Part shown: positions 1 through 9,537 of the stretch, piece by piece | How the letters are laid out: the number at the start of each line of letters is the position of its first letter | How positions within the stretch are numbered: the stretch's first letter is position 1 | Assembly: GCA_029881795.1 (NCBI GenBank) | Contig: JAOULX010000002.1 | Coordinates: 1 to 64,000, forward strand | Reading direction: 5' to 3' | DNA length: 64,000 nucleotides | From: Gammaproteobacteria bacterium | GTDB lineage: Bacteria > Pseudomonadota > Gammaproteobacteria > SZUA-229 | Translations under genes and position numbers: made by a program | Notes under the pieces: model-generated | The model's input: the letters and a program-made list of their open reading frames with translations, nothing else | Databases searched by the model: none | What the model was told of the DNA's origin: nothing

Positions 1-46
1 AAGATGTGGCATCGAGTGATACCTGAGCATAACGAGGACGCGGCAT
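1..46 (-). pseudogene. Second copy of the 5' end of the Y1 transposase, running off the left edge
   Basis: Same MPRPRYAQVSLDATS start as the copy at 381; part of the direct repeat. Confidence 0.75.
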
Positions 47-105
47 GATCATCTCCTTGATCTGATAAATCCTGTTGAATAGGGTAATACTGGAGTGGTT
101 AGTAG

Positions 106-381
106 TCAAATAAAGAGATGGGTGTCCGTAAATACGTGATCTTTATTGATATGAAGCACGACATGGTAGTGATTTGACATCACCGCATAAGCACACAGAT
201 CGATACAAAAAATCTGCGCTAATTCAAGCAGTTTGTCTTCTAGCCACTGCCGGCGGTGCTCGAAACTATTACCGGTGAACGAATCCACGCCGCATAAAAA
301 AGCCCGGCGTACACAGCGCGAAACACAATGATAAAAAGATGTGGCATCGAGTGATACCTGAGCATAACGAGGACGCGGCAT
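106..381 (-). pseudogene. REP-associated / IS200-like Y1 (HUH) transposase, 3'-truncated
   Basis: MPRPRYAQVSLDATSFYHCVSRCVRRAFLCG...CAYAVMSNHYHVVLHINKD; the HYH HUH motif is present; homology stops at about 137 where the duplicated 5' region begins. Confidence 0.85.
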
Positions 382-472
382 GATCATCTCCTTGATCTGA
401 TAAATCCTGTTGAATAGGGTAATACTGGAGTGGTTAGTAGTCAAATAAAGAGATGGGTGTCCGTAAATACGC

Positions 473-949
473 AAAACAGAAATTCAGCTCTGTATTATCC
501 ACCAAATTCGTAACTCAATGAAATACGTTGCATCGAAAAATCAAAAAGCATTTATGGCTGATTTGAAACCCGTTTACCGGGCAAACAGTAAAGAGGCAGC
601 AGAAACAGTCCTTGATGAACTGGAGGCAAAATGGGGCGAACTCTACCCCATTGTAATCAAGTCATGGCGAAGCAAGTGGGATCACTTATCGGCTTACTTT
701 AAATACCCTGAACCCATACGAAAAATCATCTATACAACCAATGCAGTTGAAGCAATCCATCGACAGTTTCGCAAGCTGACAAAAACGAAAGGTGCGTTCC
801 CGAATGAAAACAGCTTGTTAAAATTACTGTACGCTGGCATATTGAATGCAACAGAGAAATGGACAATGCCGATCCAGAATTGGAGCCAGGCATTGTCTCA
901 GTTAGCTATTTATTTTGAAGGTCGCTTGGATGGCGTGCTGGAAATTTAA
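473..949 (+). pseudogene. IS256-family (mutator-type) transposase, 5'-truncated C-terminal half
   Basis: In-frame KTEIQLCIIHQIRNSMKYVASKNQKAFMADLKPVYRA...NAVEAIHRQFRKLTKTKGAFPNENSLLKLLY is typical of the IS256 C-terminus; N-terminal half absent. Confidence 0.85.
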
Positions 950-1096
950 ATTAACCTGACACAGAATTTTGAACGCTCTCTATTGCACATTCACAAAGTA
1001 TTTTAGACTAGTATTATTCCTTAAAGTGCTCGGCATTATAATGCGATCATTCTGATGAAATTACACGCTGATGAGTTTGCAAATCACATTATCTGA

Positions 1097-1137
1097 GCAG
1101 GGTTTTTCGATAAAATAGTGTAAACCCTGCTTTTTTT
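1097..1137 (+). terminator. Rho-independent terminator
   Basis: gcagggttt...aaaccctgc followed by ttttttt. Confidence 0.7.
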
Positions 1138-1226
1138 ATGTAAATGCTATACTGCTTCTATAGTGAAATGACGGTATATAGGAAAGATTCACATTAATCA
1201 CCTATGTATAACAAGGATAATTTTTT

Positions 1227-2951
1227 ATGCAAAATGGAATAAGACAACAAGACATAGCGATGCTTGCGGGGCTGGTTGCCTTATCGTTAGCGGGAAACTA
1301 TTTCCGTATTGAGTTGTTTTACGGGATTGAAGTTATATATGGCTCGATCTTTACCATGATTGCCATTATCCGGCTTGGAACACTGGCCGGTGTGACCGTT
1401 GCGGCAATAGGTAGCTCTGTGCTGTGGTTTGCATGGGGGCATCCATATGCCATTATTATTTTTATAGCAGAAGCACTCTTTGTCGGTTATACGGCTCGGC
1501 GACTGGGTAACCTTATCTGGGCTGATATTTTGTACTGGTGTGTCATTGGAATACCTCTTGTATTCCTGTTTTATATCTTAGTGATGCATATTGATATAAC
1601 ACAGACCTTGCTTATCGCAATGAAACAGCCGTTAAATGGTGTGATTAATGCTCTTCTTGCTATACTCTTCATCTTCTTCTTTGAGCTTTGGCTGCATCGT
1701 AAAAAAACATTTAATATTGGTAATATTATTCAGATGTCTATTTTTGCTGCAGTTATATTGCCGGCTATATTTTTACAGGCAGCAGAAAACAGAATAACCA
1801 AAGATCGTCTTGAAAAAAATATGCAAACTGAGCTGGCGTTGATTGCATCTAATATTGAAGAGCGATTACTGAAACACAGCCATGATACCCAGGCCCAATA
1901 TTTCGATTCGCAATATATTAATAACCATTTCATGGATGGAATGAGTATAAGTTGGCGGTTAAAAAATCAGGCTGGTGTTGTACTAGAGCGCACACAAAAT
2001 AATTCCACTAGTCCTTCAGGTGAAATTCAAAAAGTGAATGATAAGATGCTTATCTGGATACCTGATTTTAAAGACAAGAGCCTGATGGATCGTTGGGGCG
2101 GGGCGAGGTATCGCTATAGTACCCCGGTTTCTATTGATGCAGATAATTACACTCTTGAAGTCGAGCGATCAGCGACATCAATTTTTGATGAGCTATCAGA
2201 CGCAAAGATTCGTACAACCATCATTCTTTTTGTTCTTATTATAATCAGCGGATCTTTATCATTATTAATCAGCAGATTTTTAACTTCGCCGTTAGTTCAA
2301 TTAACTCGCGCGACAAACGGAATGGTCAAAAATATTCGCTCGGGTTCTAATTTGACCATTCCAAAAAGCCGGCTAACTGAGGTAAATACCCTGGCAGAGG
2401 AGTTTGAGGAAATGTCGGCCTCCCTGTTATCTGCTTTTACAGACCTTTCAAATCTGGCAAGTAAAGATGAGTTGACGGGGATCTATAACAGACGAAAACT
2501 TAGCAGTTGTCTACAAGATGAATGGCATCGCGCAGTTCGTTATAAGAAGTCTTTTTGTATTGTTTTTTATGATATTGACTTCTTTAAGCATATTAATGAT
2601 GAATATGGACATGCTGTAGGCGATGAAGTGCTTGTTGAGATGTCTAATTTAGTGAAAAAAAGTCTCAGAAGAAATGACATCATCGGTCGCTGGGGTGGTG
2701 AGGAGTTTTTAGTTATCCTGCCACAAACCGATATTAATACAGCAAATACCGTAGCAGAGAAAATAAAGAATAAAATTAGCGAGTTCGAGTTTTCGTCTAT
2801 TAAATCTAGCGTAACCGTTAGTATCGGAGTGGCTGAGCTGGCTAAGGCTGAATCAGCCGAAGAGTTGGTAAATAAGGCGGATGATGCGCTTTATCAGGCC
2901 AAAGAAGCGGGTCGTAATCAGGTTTGTATTTATAAAAATCCCGATCACTAG
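1227..2951 (+). CDS. Membrane-bound diguanylate cyclase (TM region, HAMP-like, GGEEF)
   Basis: Several TM segments, then HAMP-like FLTSPLVQLTRATNGM, then DELTGIYNRRKL...GRWGGEEFLVILP; RRND is an RxxD I-site. Confidence 0.92.
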   Translation: MQNGIRQQDIAMLAGLVALSLAGNYFRIELFYGIEVIYGSIFTMIAIIRLGTLAGVTVAAIGSSVLWFAWGHPYAIIIFIAEALFVGYTARRLGNLIWADILYWCVIGIPLVFLFYILVMHIDITQTLLIAMKQPLNGVINALLAILFIFFFELWLHRKKTFNIGNIIQMSIFAAVILPAIFLQAAENRITKDRLEKNMQTELALIASNIEERLLKHSHDTQAQYFDSQYINNHFMDGMSISWRLKNQAGVVLERTQNNSTSPSGEIQKVNDKMLIWIPDFKDKSLMDRWGGARYRYSTPVSIDADNYTLEVERSATSIFDELSDAKIRTTIILFVLIIISGSLSLLISRFLTSPLVQLTRATNGMVKNIRSGSNLTIPKSRLTEVNTLAEEFEEMSASLLSAFTDLSNLASKDELTGIYNRRKLSSCLQDEWHRAVRYKKSFCIVFYDIDFFKHINDEYGHAVGDEVLVEMSNLVKKSLRRNDIIGRWGGEEFLVILPQTDINTANTVAEKIKNKISEFEFSSIKSSVTVSIGVAELAKAESAEELVNKADDALYQAKEAGRNQVCIYKNPDH

Positions 2952-3178
2952 GACTGTTGTGGTAAATGCTGCATTCAGCAATCAAATAAACAGGACTCAT
3001 CACGCTCAATACGGCACCCACCTTAATAAATACATAAGATTTTTGTGCGGAGTTTAAGCTGATTGCTGATCTTAATAAAGGGCAGGCGCTAATAAAAGCG
3101 GACTGGCTGTTATCTGCTTTATAATTTAATAATATTACCAATTACTATTGCAATGCGCAAAAATGGTGCGTAGAATTC

Positions 3179-3265
3179 GGTCGTGAAAATGGCATACCTG
3201 TCGAAAGTCAGGGACGCAAAGCCTCCGGTCTAAGGGTTTTCCTATGATAGCGGGGTTACCGGTAG
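3179..3265 (+). ncRNA. c-di-GMP-I (GEMM-I) riboswitch
   Basis: GAAAATGGCATACCTGTCGAAAGTCAGGGACGCAAAGCCTCCGGTCTAAGGG...TAGCGGGGTTACCG matches the conserved GEMM-I core (GAAA tetraloop, GGGACGCAAAGCCUCCGG, UAGCGGGGUUACCG). Confidence 0.93.
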
Positions 3266-3430
3266 AGTTGTATAGGGTGTATCGTCGTGTGCGCCTGTCG
3301 TATTGATGCGTGACTGTGTGTCATCATCAAGTCGTGTATTCACTTTTCCCTTTTTTGTTTGTCATTTTCTGATAGTGCGTGTTTGTGCTAAGCGAGCATG
3401 TGATTAAGGTATCAGAATGAGAGATGTCAG

Positions 3431-5227
3431 ATGAGTACATGGTTAAATAACCTTTCTATTAAAGGCAAGATCAGCGCGGGTTTTATTCTGGTATTGCTGC
3501 TTGCTATTTCTTTGGTCGCTATTTCGGTATTGCGCGAGACCAGTGCTGTTATTGAAGAGGCTGAGAGTCGTGAACTAAATCGATTATATCAGAATGCGGT
3601 ATCAATTCTTGATAGTCGGGCAGAGATGGCTAGCAGCTTGGCTAATATGGTTGCGTCTCTGGATTCGGTGCAAGGTCTGGCTGCCCGGCAAGATCGTAAA
3701 GCTTTGTTTGAAGAGTTACAGCCAGTCTATACAAGACTGAAAAGCCGCTATCAGGTTAAGCAGTTTCATTTCCATACGCATGATAATCATTCTATGTTGC
3801 GCGTTCACAAGTCTCCAAAATTTGGAGATGATCTGTCCGGTTTTCGATCTATGGTGGTGGATGCTAATCGTCAAAAAACCGAGTTTAGTGGATTGGAAAA
3901 GGGTATAGCCGGGATTGGTATTCGCGGTATTGTGCCAGTGCAGCACCTTGGGCGTCACATAGGTACAGTCGAGGTCGGGATGGCATTGGGCCAGGATTTT
4001 GTTGACGATTTTAAGAAGCAATACGATACCGATATTACGATCTATGTTAAAAATGGGGCAGGCTATAAGGTCAGCGCAAGTACCCATGAAATGAAACGTA
4101 TTACTGATGGTAGTTTTAATACGGTGTTTGGCGGCAAGGTGATGATGAGTGATATGGAGTTGCTTGGACGCCCGATGACAATGTTGTCTAAAAGTATTAA
4201 TGATTATTCTGGTCGCCCTATTGCTGTAGTGGAGCTGGCGATGGATGCCAGTCACTATAAGCAACAACTATTTGATGTGCAGAAAATGGTTTTGTTAATC
4301 GGCGTTATTACTTTGGTTATCGGTATTGTTGTCTCAGGAGTTATCAGTGGTTTGATCACTCGGCCTATCAAACAGGCAATGGATATATTTTCACAAGTTG
4401 CCAGTGGTAACTTCTCCGTCAACATTATTTCCCGCTCCAAAGATGAAATGGGACAGATGATGCAGGTTTTGGACAATATGGTAAATAACCTGTCGGCACT
4501 GATTGGTAAAACAAGAGACTCCAGTGCTTCATTGGTAAGCGCATCTCAGCAAGTTAGTGCGGCGGCGAATTCTCTTAGTCAGGGGGCCAGCGAACAAGCA
4601 GCGAGTATGGAGCAAACTAATGCATCTTTGGAAAATATGCAGCATACCATTGAGAAAAACAGTGAAAATGCAAAAGCTACTGAGTCACTGGCACTAAAAT
4701 CAGCGGTATCGAGTAAGGAAGGTGGAGTGGCAGTGAAAGATACGGTTGAGGCCATGCATAAAATTCAGAAGCATATCAGTTTTATTGAAGATATTGCCTA
4801 CAAGACCAACTTGTTGGCTTTAAATGCTTCGATTGAAGCAGCGCGAGCAGGTATTCATGGTCGTGGTTTTGCTGTTGTGGCCAATGAAGTTCGTATCTTG
4901 GCTGAGAGTAGTCAGGAGTCTGCACAGGAGATACGTGTTCTCACCGATGGTAGTGTTGCGGTCGCTGAAGAAGCTGGAGCCCTTATCGATGATGTTGTTA
5001 ATAGCGTACAAAACACAAGTGCTTTGGTGCAAGAGATTAGTATTGCTTCTGAGACACAAGCAAATGGTGTTCGAGAGGTTTCAACTGCTATTTCTCAATT
5101 AGATAAAGTGGCTCAGGAAACGGCGGGTTCATCCGAAGAATTATCAGCAACAGCAGCTGAGTTGAATCGCTATGCTGAAAGTATTCAGGCTGATTTGAGT
5201 CAGTTCCGTTTGAAAGATGTGGCTTAA
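3431..5227 (+). CDS. Methyl-accepting chemotaxis protein with Cache-like periplasmic sensor and HAMP
   Basis: TM, periplasmic domain, TM, HAMP, then MCP signalling hairpin tip [50 protein letters not shown]. Confidence 0.95.
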   Translation: MSTWLNNLSIKGKISAGFILVLLLAISLVAISVLRETSAVIEEAESRELNRLYQNAVSILDSRAEMASSLANMVASLDSVQGLAARQDRKALFEELQPVYTRLKSRYQVKQFHFHTHDNHSMLRVHKSPKFGDDLSGFRSMVVDANRQKTEFSGLEKGIAGIGIRGIVPVQHLGRHIGTVEVGMALGQDFVDDFKKQYDTDITIYVKNGAGYKVSASTHEMKRITDGSFNTVFGGKVMMSDMELLGRPMTMLSKSINDYSGRPIAVVELAMDASHYKQQLFDVQKMVLLIGVITLVIGIVVSGVISGLITRPIKQAMDIFSQVASGNFSVNIISRSKDEMGQMMQVLDNMVNNLSALIGKTRDSSASLVSASQQVSAAANSLSQGASEQAASMEQTNASLENMQHTIEKNSENAKATESLALKSAVSSKEGGVAVKDTVEAMHKIQKHISFIEDIAYKTNLLALNASIEAARAGIHGRGFAVVANEVRILAESSQESAQEIRVLTDGSVAVAEEAGALIDDVVNSVQNTSALVQEISIASETQANGVREVSTAISQLDKVAQETAGSSEELSATAAELNRYAESIQADLSQFRLKDVA

Positions 5228-5262
5228 ACGACCGTTTTACTGGTGATGTGAAAAGTCTTATC

Positions 5263-5302
5263 AGAGAACGGTTGCCTCTAATGTTAGAGGTGACTGTTCT
5301 CT
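5263..5302 (+). terminator. Long hairpin after the MCP gene, probable terminator
   Basis: AGAGAACgGTtgCCTCTAA-tg-TTAGAGGtgACtGTTCTCT, then a weakly U-rich stretch. Confidence 0.55.
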
Positions 5303-5374
5303 GTCTTTAACTTTTAATTACAGCAAACGCTAAACCGTGTTCATGTGTTTTCTGGGTTGGTTGTTAAGCCAGCA

Positions 5375-6514
5375 TTAACGCCGATAAAGTATCACCGCTG
5401 CGCGTAAACCAGACTGACCAAAACGAAAACTGCGATTAAAAGCATCGCGGGCTACCGGCAGGTAAATGTTATCTGTTTCGGAACGATAGGTTTCTTCATC
5501 GACTTCCGGGTCATGGATGTAGACGAAGGTGTCGTCTATGCCGCTGACCACAACCCAGTGCGGTGCTTTGCTGCGTGTAAAGCTGTAGGAGCTGATCAGA
5601 ACCAGTGCTACGCCACCCTCCTTAAGGGCTTGTTCGAGCTGTGCTATACCGATGGTTTCATAGTGCACCTTGATATCAGCTTCTCCGACCTGTTGCATAA
5701 AATCCTCATGCACAAGGCTCATAACTTCTTTTTTTGCTTCGCTGCGTACACCATCAAGAAATAGTGGATCGCGACTGTTTAGCCATAGTTCTACCTGAAA
5801 CTCTCGCCGCCAGGCTGCCAGTGCCAGTCCCGGTGGGCTGCAGCCACCATGACCTGAGGTCATAAAGATTGTGGTGGCCTCGCGCCATAACTGCAATTCC
5901 ATCGTGCGGTTGGGTTTGATGCTATTGTCCAGTGCCTGCATAGCCATGATTAATGATGCTGGGCCGCAGGTAAAATCTGTGGTTTGCTGGTAATAGGGTA
6001 CCGGAATGAAATCGAGCTGATCTTCACGGTATAAAATTCGTTTCTGGTAGCGCAATGCATCGGCATGGTCTTCGTAATAATCTTTTAGTAAACCAAAAGG
6101 GACGTAGTGATTGCGTTGATAGAGACGAATGGCTGAAGTGTTATTGGGGTGCACTTCAAGTCGCATATAAATGCAGTCACGCGAGGCCGCAAGATTTTCC
6201 GCCTGCTGCAATAATAATTCACCCAGACCCTGGCCGCGCGTCTCGGGTAATACTGCCAGCGAGTAAACACGCGCAAGGTGAGTGCCCCGATGATACAGCA
6301 CCAGAATATAGGCCAGGGTGTTATTGTCTTGCCGGGCAAGAATAAAATCACAGTTACCCTTCTGGATCATGTGTTTCAGATTACGGCGCGACATGCGGTC
6401 TATTTTAAAACAGCGTTTTTCAATTCTGTCCAAATCGTCCAGATCTTTAATCGTTGCGCTGATGAACTCGATCGATTTGCCGGATGTTGTATCTTTATTT
6501 TGCATGCTATGCAC
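5375..6514 (-). CDS. GNAT N-acetyltransferase fused to a C39-like peptidase domain
   Basis: N-terminal GNAT (LAVLPETRGQGLGELLLQQAE...EVHPNNTSAIRLYQRNHY); C-terminal C39-like YQQTTDFTCGPASLIMAMQAL...HWVVVSGIDDTFVYIHDP. Confidence 0.88.
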   Translation of the reverse strand: MHSMQNKDTTSGKSIEFISATIKDLDDLDRIEKRCFKIDRMSRRNLKHMIQKGNCDFILARQDNNTLAYILVLYHRGTHLARVYSLAVLPETRGQGLGELLLQQAENLAASRDCIYMRLEVHPNNTSAIRLYQRNHYVPFGLLKDYYEDHADALRYQKRILYREDQLDFIPVPYYQQTTDFTCGPASLIMAMQALDNSIKPNRTMELQLWREATTIFMTSGHGGCSPPGLALAAWRREFQVELWLNSRDPLFLDGVRSEAKKEVMSLVHEDFMQQVGEADIKVHYETIGIAQLEQALKEGGVALVLISSYSFTRSKAPHWVVVSGIDDTFVYIHDPEVDEETYRSETDNIYLPVARDAFNRSFRFGQSGLRAAVILYRR

Positions 6515-7613
6515 TTAGCCCTTGTAATGCTTGCCGAATGATCTGGCGACCGCGCAATAATACCATCTCCTGCCAGTCTGCTGTAGCGGGATAAAAATGC
6601 TGACGTAATTGCCGTTTTATTTTTTGCACGTGGCTATCTCGCCAGTTGACTGTGTGACGATGTAGCATATGATCCAGACGTAAGATGTCAAACATCTGCT
6701 CGACTGGGTAAGTACCAAACTCAAGGGTAATAAAACACAGTTTGTCTGCCAGACAGTTTTGCCAGTAATAATCCACTAGCCCGTCCTTGGGTACAGAGCT
6801 GGAGCTGCCCAGAGCCGGCTCGGTGACGCTCTGGCCATAGACTTGTTTTGCCCATTGCACGCCCTTCGATTCTGGCGGGTGATCACAAATCAATTCGCCA
6901 TAGCCAAACGGGCCCAGTCCGGTGTGAATATCAACGACGGCGACGTACTCGCGTTTTAACAGTTCAAAATCGGTGATGATTTGTTGCAGATATAGTTGTG
7001 ACTGACTGGCTGCCTGGCCGCCATAAAACAGGCCGTCGGCGAAAGCATACTGGCCACCACTGACCGCCTGTTCAAAGGCGACTTGTCCCAGTTGCTGTCG
7101 GGCTAATTGTAATTTCCTGTCGGCCTCGTTGATGTTTTTCTCGCTGCCAGGTAATAGTAGTTCAGCCAGTTCTGCATACGCGGTGTTGTCCGGTAAGGGT
7201 GCATTAAAATCAACAAAGTTTCGATTTAAGTCAATGCCGTTTTCGTTTACCCGACGTAGCCAGGCAAAACCATATGGATTAAGAGCATGAATAAAAAGGA
7301 TGGCCAGATCATCGTCAAGTTTAGATTCAAGGAAGTCATCAAGGCAGTCTATTTGAATAGCCGAACCGGCAAAACCTTCGACGCCATGGGTGGCACTTTG
7401 CAGTACCAGAACACGTTTTGCATTGGGGTTTCCTAACCAGTAAACAGAGCTGAATAATTTTTCATTGGTCGGGCCCTTTTCCCTATAGACAAACTCACGG
7501 TATGCGCTATGATCATGTCGATCACAGGCATGTCTGAACTTGATATGTGCCTCGGTGTAGTCAGCGGCAAAGCATGCTTTAAGACGATCAGGGGAGAGCA
7601 GGGTTGGAATCAT
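6507..7613 (-). CDS. DUF2817 / M14-like metallopeptidase
   Basis: LVLQSATHGVEGFAGSAIQ (Zn-ligand region), HALNPYGFAWLRRVNENGIDLNRNFVDF, VVDIHTGLGPFGYGE; overlaps the start of the GNAT-C39 gene. Confidence 0.85.
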   Translation of the reverse strand: MIPTLLSPDRLKACFAADYTEAHIKFRHACDRHDHSAYREFVYREKGPTNEKLFSSVYWLGNPNAKRVLVLQSATHGVEGFAGSAIQIDCLDDFLESKLDDDLAILFIHALNPYGFAWLRRVNENGIDLNRNFVDFNAPLPDNTAYAELAELLLPGSEKNINEADRKLQLARQQLGQVAFEQAVSGGQYAFADGLFYGGQAASQSQLYLQQIITDFELLKREYVAVVDIHTGLGPFGYGELICDHPPESKGVQWAKQVYGQSVTEPALGSSSSVPKDGLVDYYWQNCLADKLCFITLEFGTYPVEQMFDILRLDHMLHRHTVNWRDSHVQKIKRQLRQHFYPATADWQEMVLLRGRQIIRQALQGLSA

Positions 7614-7766
7614 GTTAACCTGTGAGAAACAACGGTAAGCTGTAAGAGGTATAGTTGAGCAAATGCAATTTTACATCGTTATGATGAAAAATGCTTTTTT
7701 TTTAACTCCTCAACCCTTCCCACCCGGCCGAGACGTCTTTTTTACCTTTCATTTTAGTGATGCCAT

Positions 7767-9248
7767 ATGCACTCAGTAATTATTGTTGTTGATGATCCAC
7801 AGGACTGGACCGCCTTTTATCCGTCCGATAATGTCATAGGTGTGCAGGATTATCTGCGCCAAAATGGCGAGCTTAATACAGCTGCAACTCAGGTCATTAA
7901 CCTGTGTCGCAGTTACAAGTACCTAACTAATGGTTATTATTGTTCACTGCTGGCCGAGGCGCGTAATCACAAGGTTATTCCTTCTGTGCGCAGTATCAAT
8001 GACCTGAGTAATAAATCCCTCTATAGTCTGGATATTGGTAATCAGAATCAGCTGCTGGAAAAAGCTCTGCGAGAGCGGTCGCTTGAAGATGGCAGCCTTA
8101 GCATCAAACTTTTTTTCGGTATCACCGATATACCGGAACTGGAAAATCTTGGGCGTCAGATTTTTGAGCTGTTTCCCTGCCCCATCCTGGTATTGACGAT
8201 CTGTCATCGCGAGCGCTGGTTTATTGAATCCATCAAACCTGGCGGCATTAATGATCTGAGCAGTCACGACGAAGATGTTTTTGCTGTGGCGCTGGAAAAA
8301 TTTAACAAGTCAGTATGGAGGAAACCGCGTTCGAAAAAACGAGCCCGTTATGACCTGGCTATTCTGGTGGACCCGCAAGAAAAACTACCACCAAGTGACA
8401 AAACCGCTCTTAAAAAATTTATCTCGATCGGTAAGCAACTGGGTGTTTCGGTAGAGCTGATTGGCAAACAGGATTACATCCGGCTGGCCGAATACGATGC
8501 ACTTTTTATTCGTGAAACCACCGCTATCGATAATCATACATACCGTTTTGCCAAGCGTGCCGAGAGCGAGGGTATGGTGGTGCTCGACGATCCGCAGTCT
8601 ATCTTGCGTTGTACCAATAAAATTTATCTGGCAGATATGCTGAGCAACCATGGCATACCGACACCGACCACGCTGATACTTAGCAAGGACCGGCAAAAAG
8701 AGGATATGCAAACGGCAATCGATTCGCTGGGGTTCCCGATGGTTTTGAAAATTCCGGACGGTTCTTTCTCTCGCGGCATTGTTAAAGTGGAAAGCTTGGC
8801 TTCTCTTAAAAAACATCTCGGCGAGCTGTTTAAACAGTCTGCCCTGGTACTGGCGCAGGCCTTTACTTATACCGAATATGATTGGCGCATTGGTATTCTG
8901 AATAAAAAACCGATCTTTGCCTGTAAATACTTTATGTCGCGTGGTCACTGGCAAATCTATAAACACAGTGCCAGTGGGCAGGTTGAGTCCGGTGATTTTC
9001 AAACCATTCCTGTTTATGAAACCCCTAAAAAGATACTGGACGTGGCAACTCGTGCGGCTAATTTGATCGGTGATGGTCTATACGGTGTCGATATAAAACA
9101 GATTGGTGATAGTGGCGTCGTAATCGAAGTAAACGATAATCCCAACATCGATGCCAGTGTAGAGGCAAAATTTCTTGGCGATGATCTGTACCGCATTATC
9201 CTCGAAGAGTTTATTCGCCGGCTGGAGCGTAAACGCATCGGGATTTAA
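7767..9248 (+). CDS. RimK-family ATP-grasp ligase with N-terminal RLAN-type domain
   Basis: C-terminal ATP-grasp (GFPMVLKIPDGSFSRGIVKV...GLYGVDIKQIGDSGVVIEVNDNPNIDA) with a ~200-aa N-terminal extension. Confidence 0.9.
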   Translation: MHSVIIVVDDPQDWTAFYPSDNVIGVQDYLRQNGELNTAATQVINLCRSYKYLTNGYYCSLLAEARNHKVIPSVRSINDLSNKSLYSLDIGNQNQLLEKALRERSLEDGSLSIKLFFGITDIPELENLGRQIFELFPCPILVLTICHRERWFIESIKPGGINDLSSHDEDVFAVALEKFNKSVWRKPRSKKRARYDLAILVDPQEKLPPSDKTALKKFISIGKQLGVSVELIGKQDYIRLAEYDALFIRETTAIDNHTYRFAKRAESEGMVVLDDPQSILRCTNKIYLADMLSNHGIPTPTTLILSKDRQKEDMQTAIDSLGFPMVLKIPDGSFSRGIVKVESLASLKKHLGELFKQSALVLAQAFTYTEYDWRIGILNKKPIFACKYFMSRGHWQIYKHSASGQVESGDFQTIPVYETPKKILDVATRAANLIGDGLYGVDIKQIGDSGVVIEVNDNPNIDASVEAKFLGDDLYRIILEEFIRRLERKRIGI

Positions 9249-9395
9249 TTTAAACTAGTAAAGCACAGTGTGTTGGTGAACCGACTGCACGATTGGCAGC
9301 TAAACATAGCGAATCTTGATAAAACTATTCGCTGTTCAAGATCGCAGGCTGTGCTGCTAGCTATTGTTAAATCCAAGTTGTGAGAGAAAGACTAG

Positions 9396-9429
9396 AAAAA
9401 AAGCCCGCTACAAGAGCTGGCTTTTTTTT
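9396..9429 (+). terminator. Rho-independent terminator
   Basis: aaaaaaagcccgct-acaag-agctggctttttttt. Confidence 0.65.
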
Positions 9430-9537
9430 AAACTAATAAGCAGTATTAAATTAAATTTGCCGTTGTTTAACCAGTTTGGAGATGAGTCGGCTAGTTCGCT
9501 AATCCTGATACAGCAAACATCAAACAGGTGGCTGCTG

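Larger units (their letters stand above)
1..471. repeat. Direct repeat of 136 bp (1-136 and 336-471), giving a 335-bp tandem unit plus a partial second unit
   Basis: aagatgtggcatcgagtgatacc...gggtgtccgtaaatacg occurs at 1-136 and again at 336-471; both copies end at the same cgtaaatacg but run into different sequence. Confidence 0.95.

Noticed and set aside
3716-4267. 183-aa antisense ORF within the MCP gene
   Set aside because: Lies opposite a clearly coding gene; composition reflects codon shadow, no family signature or RBS.
8385-9002. 205-aa antisense ORF within the RimK-like gene
   Set aside because: Antisense shadow of a conserved ATP-grasp domain.
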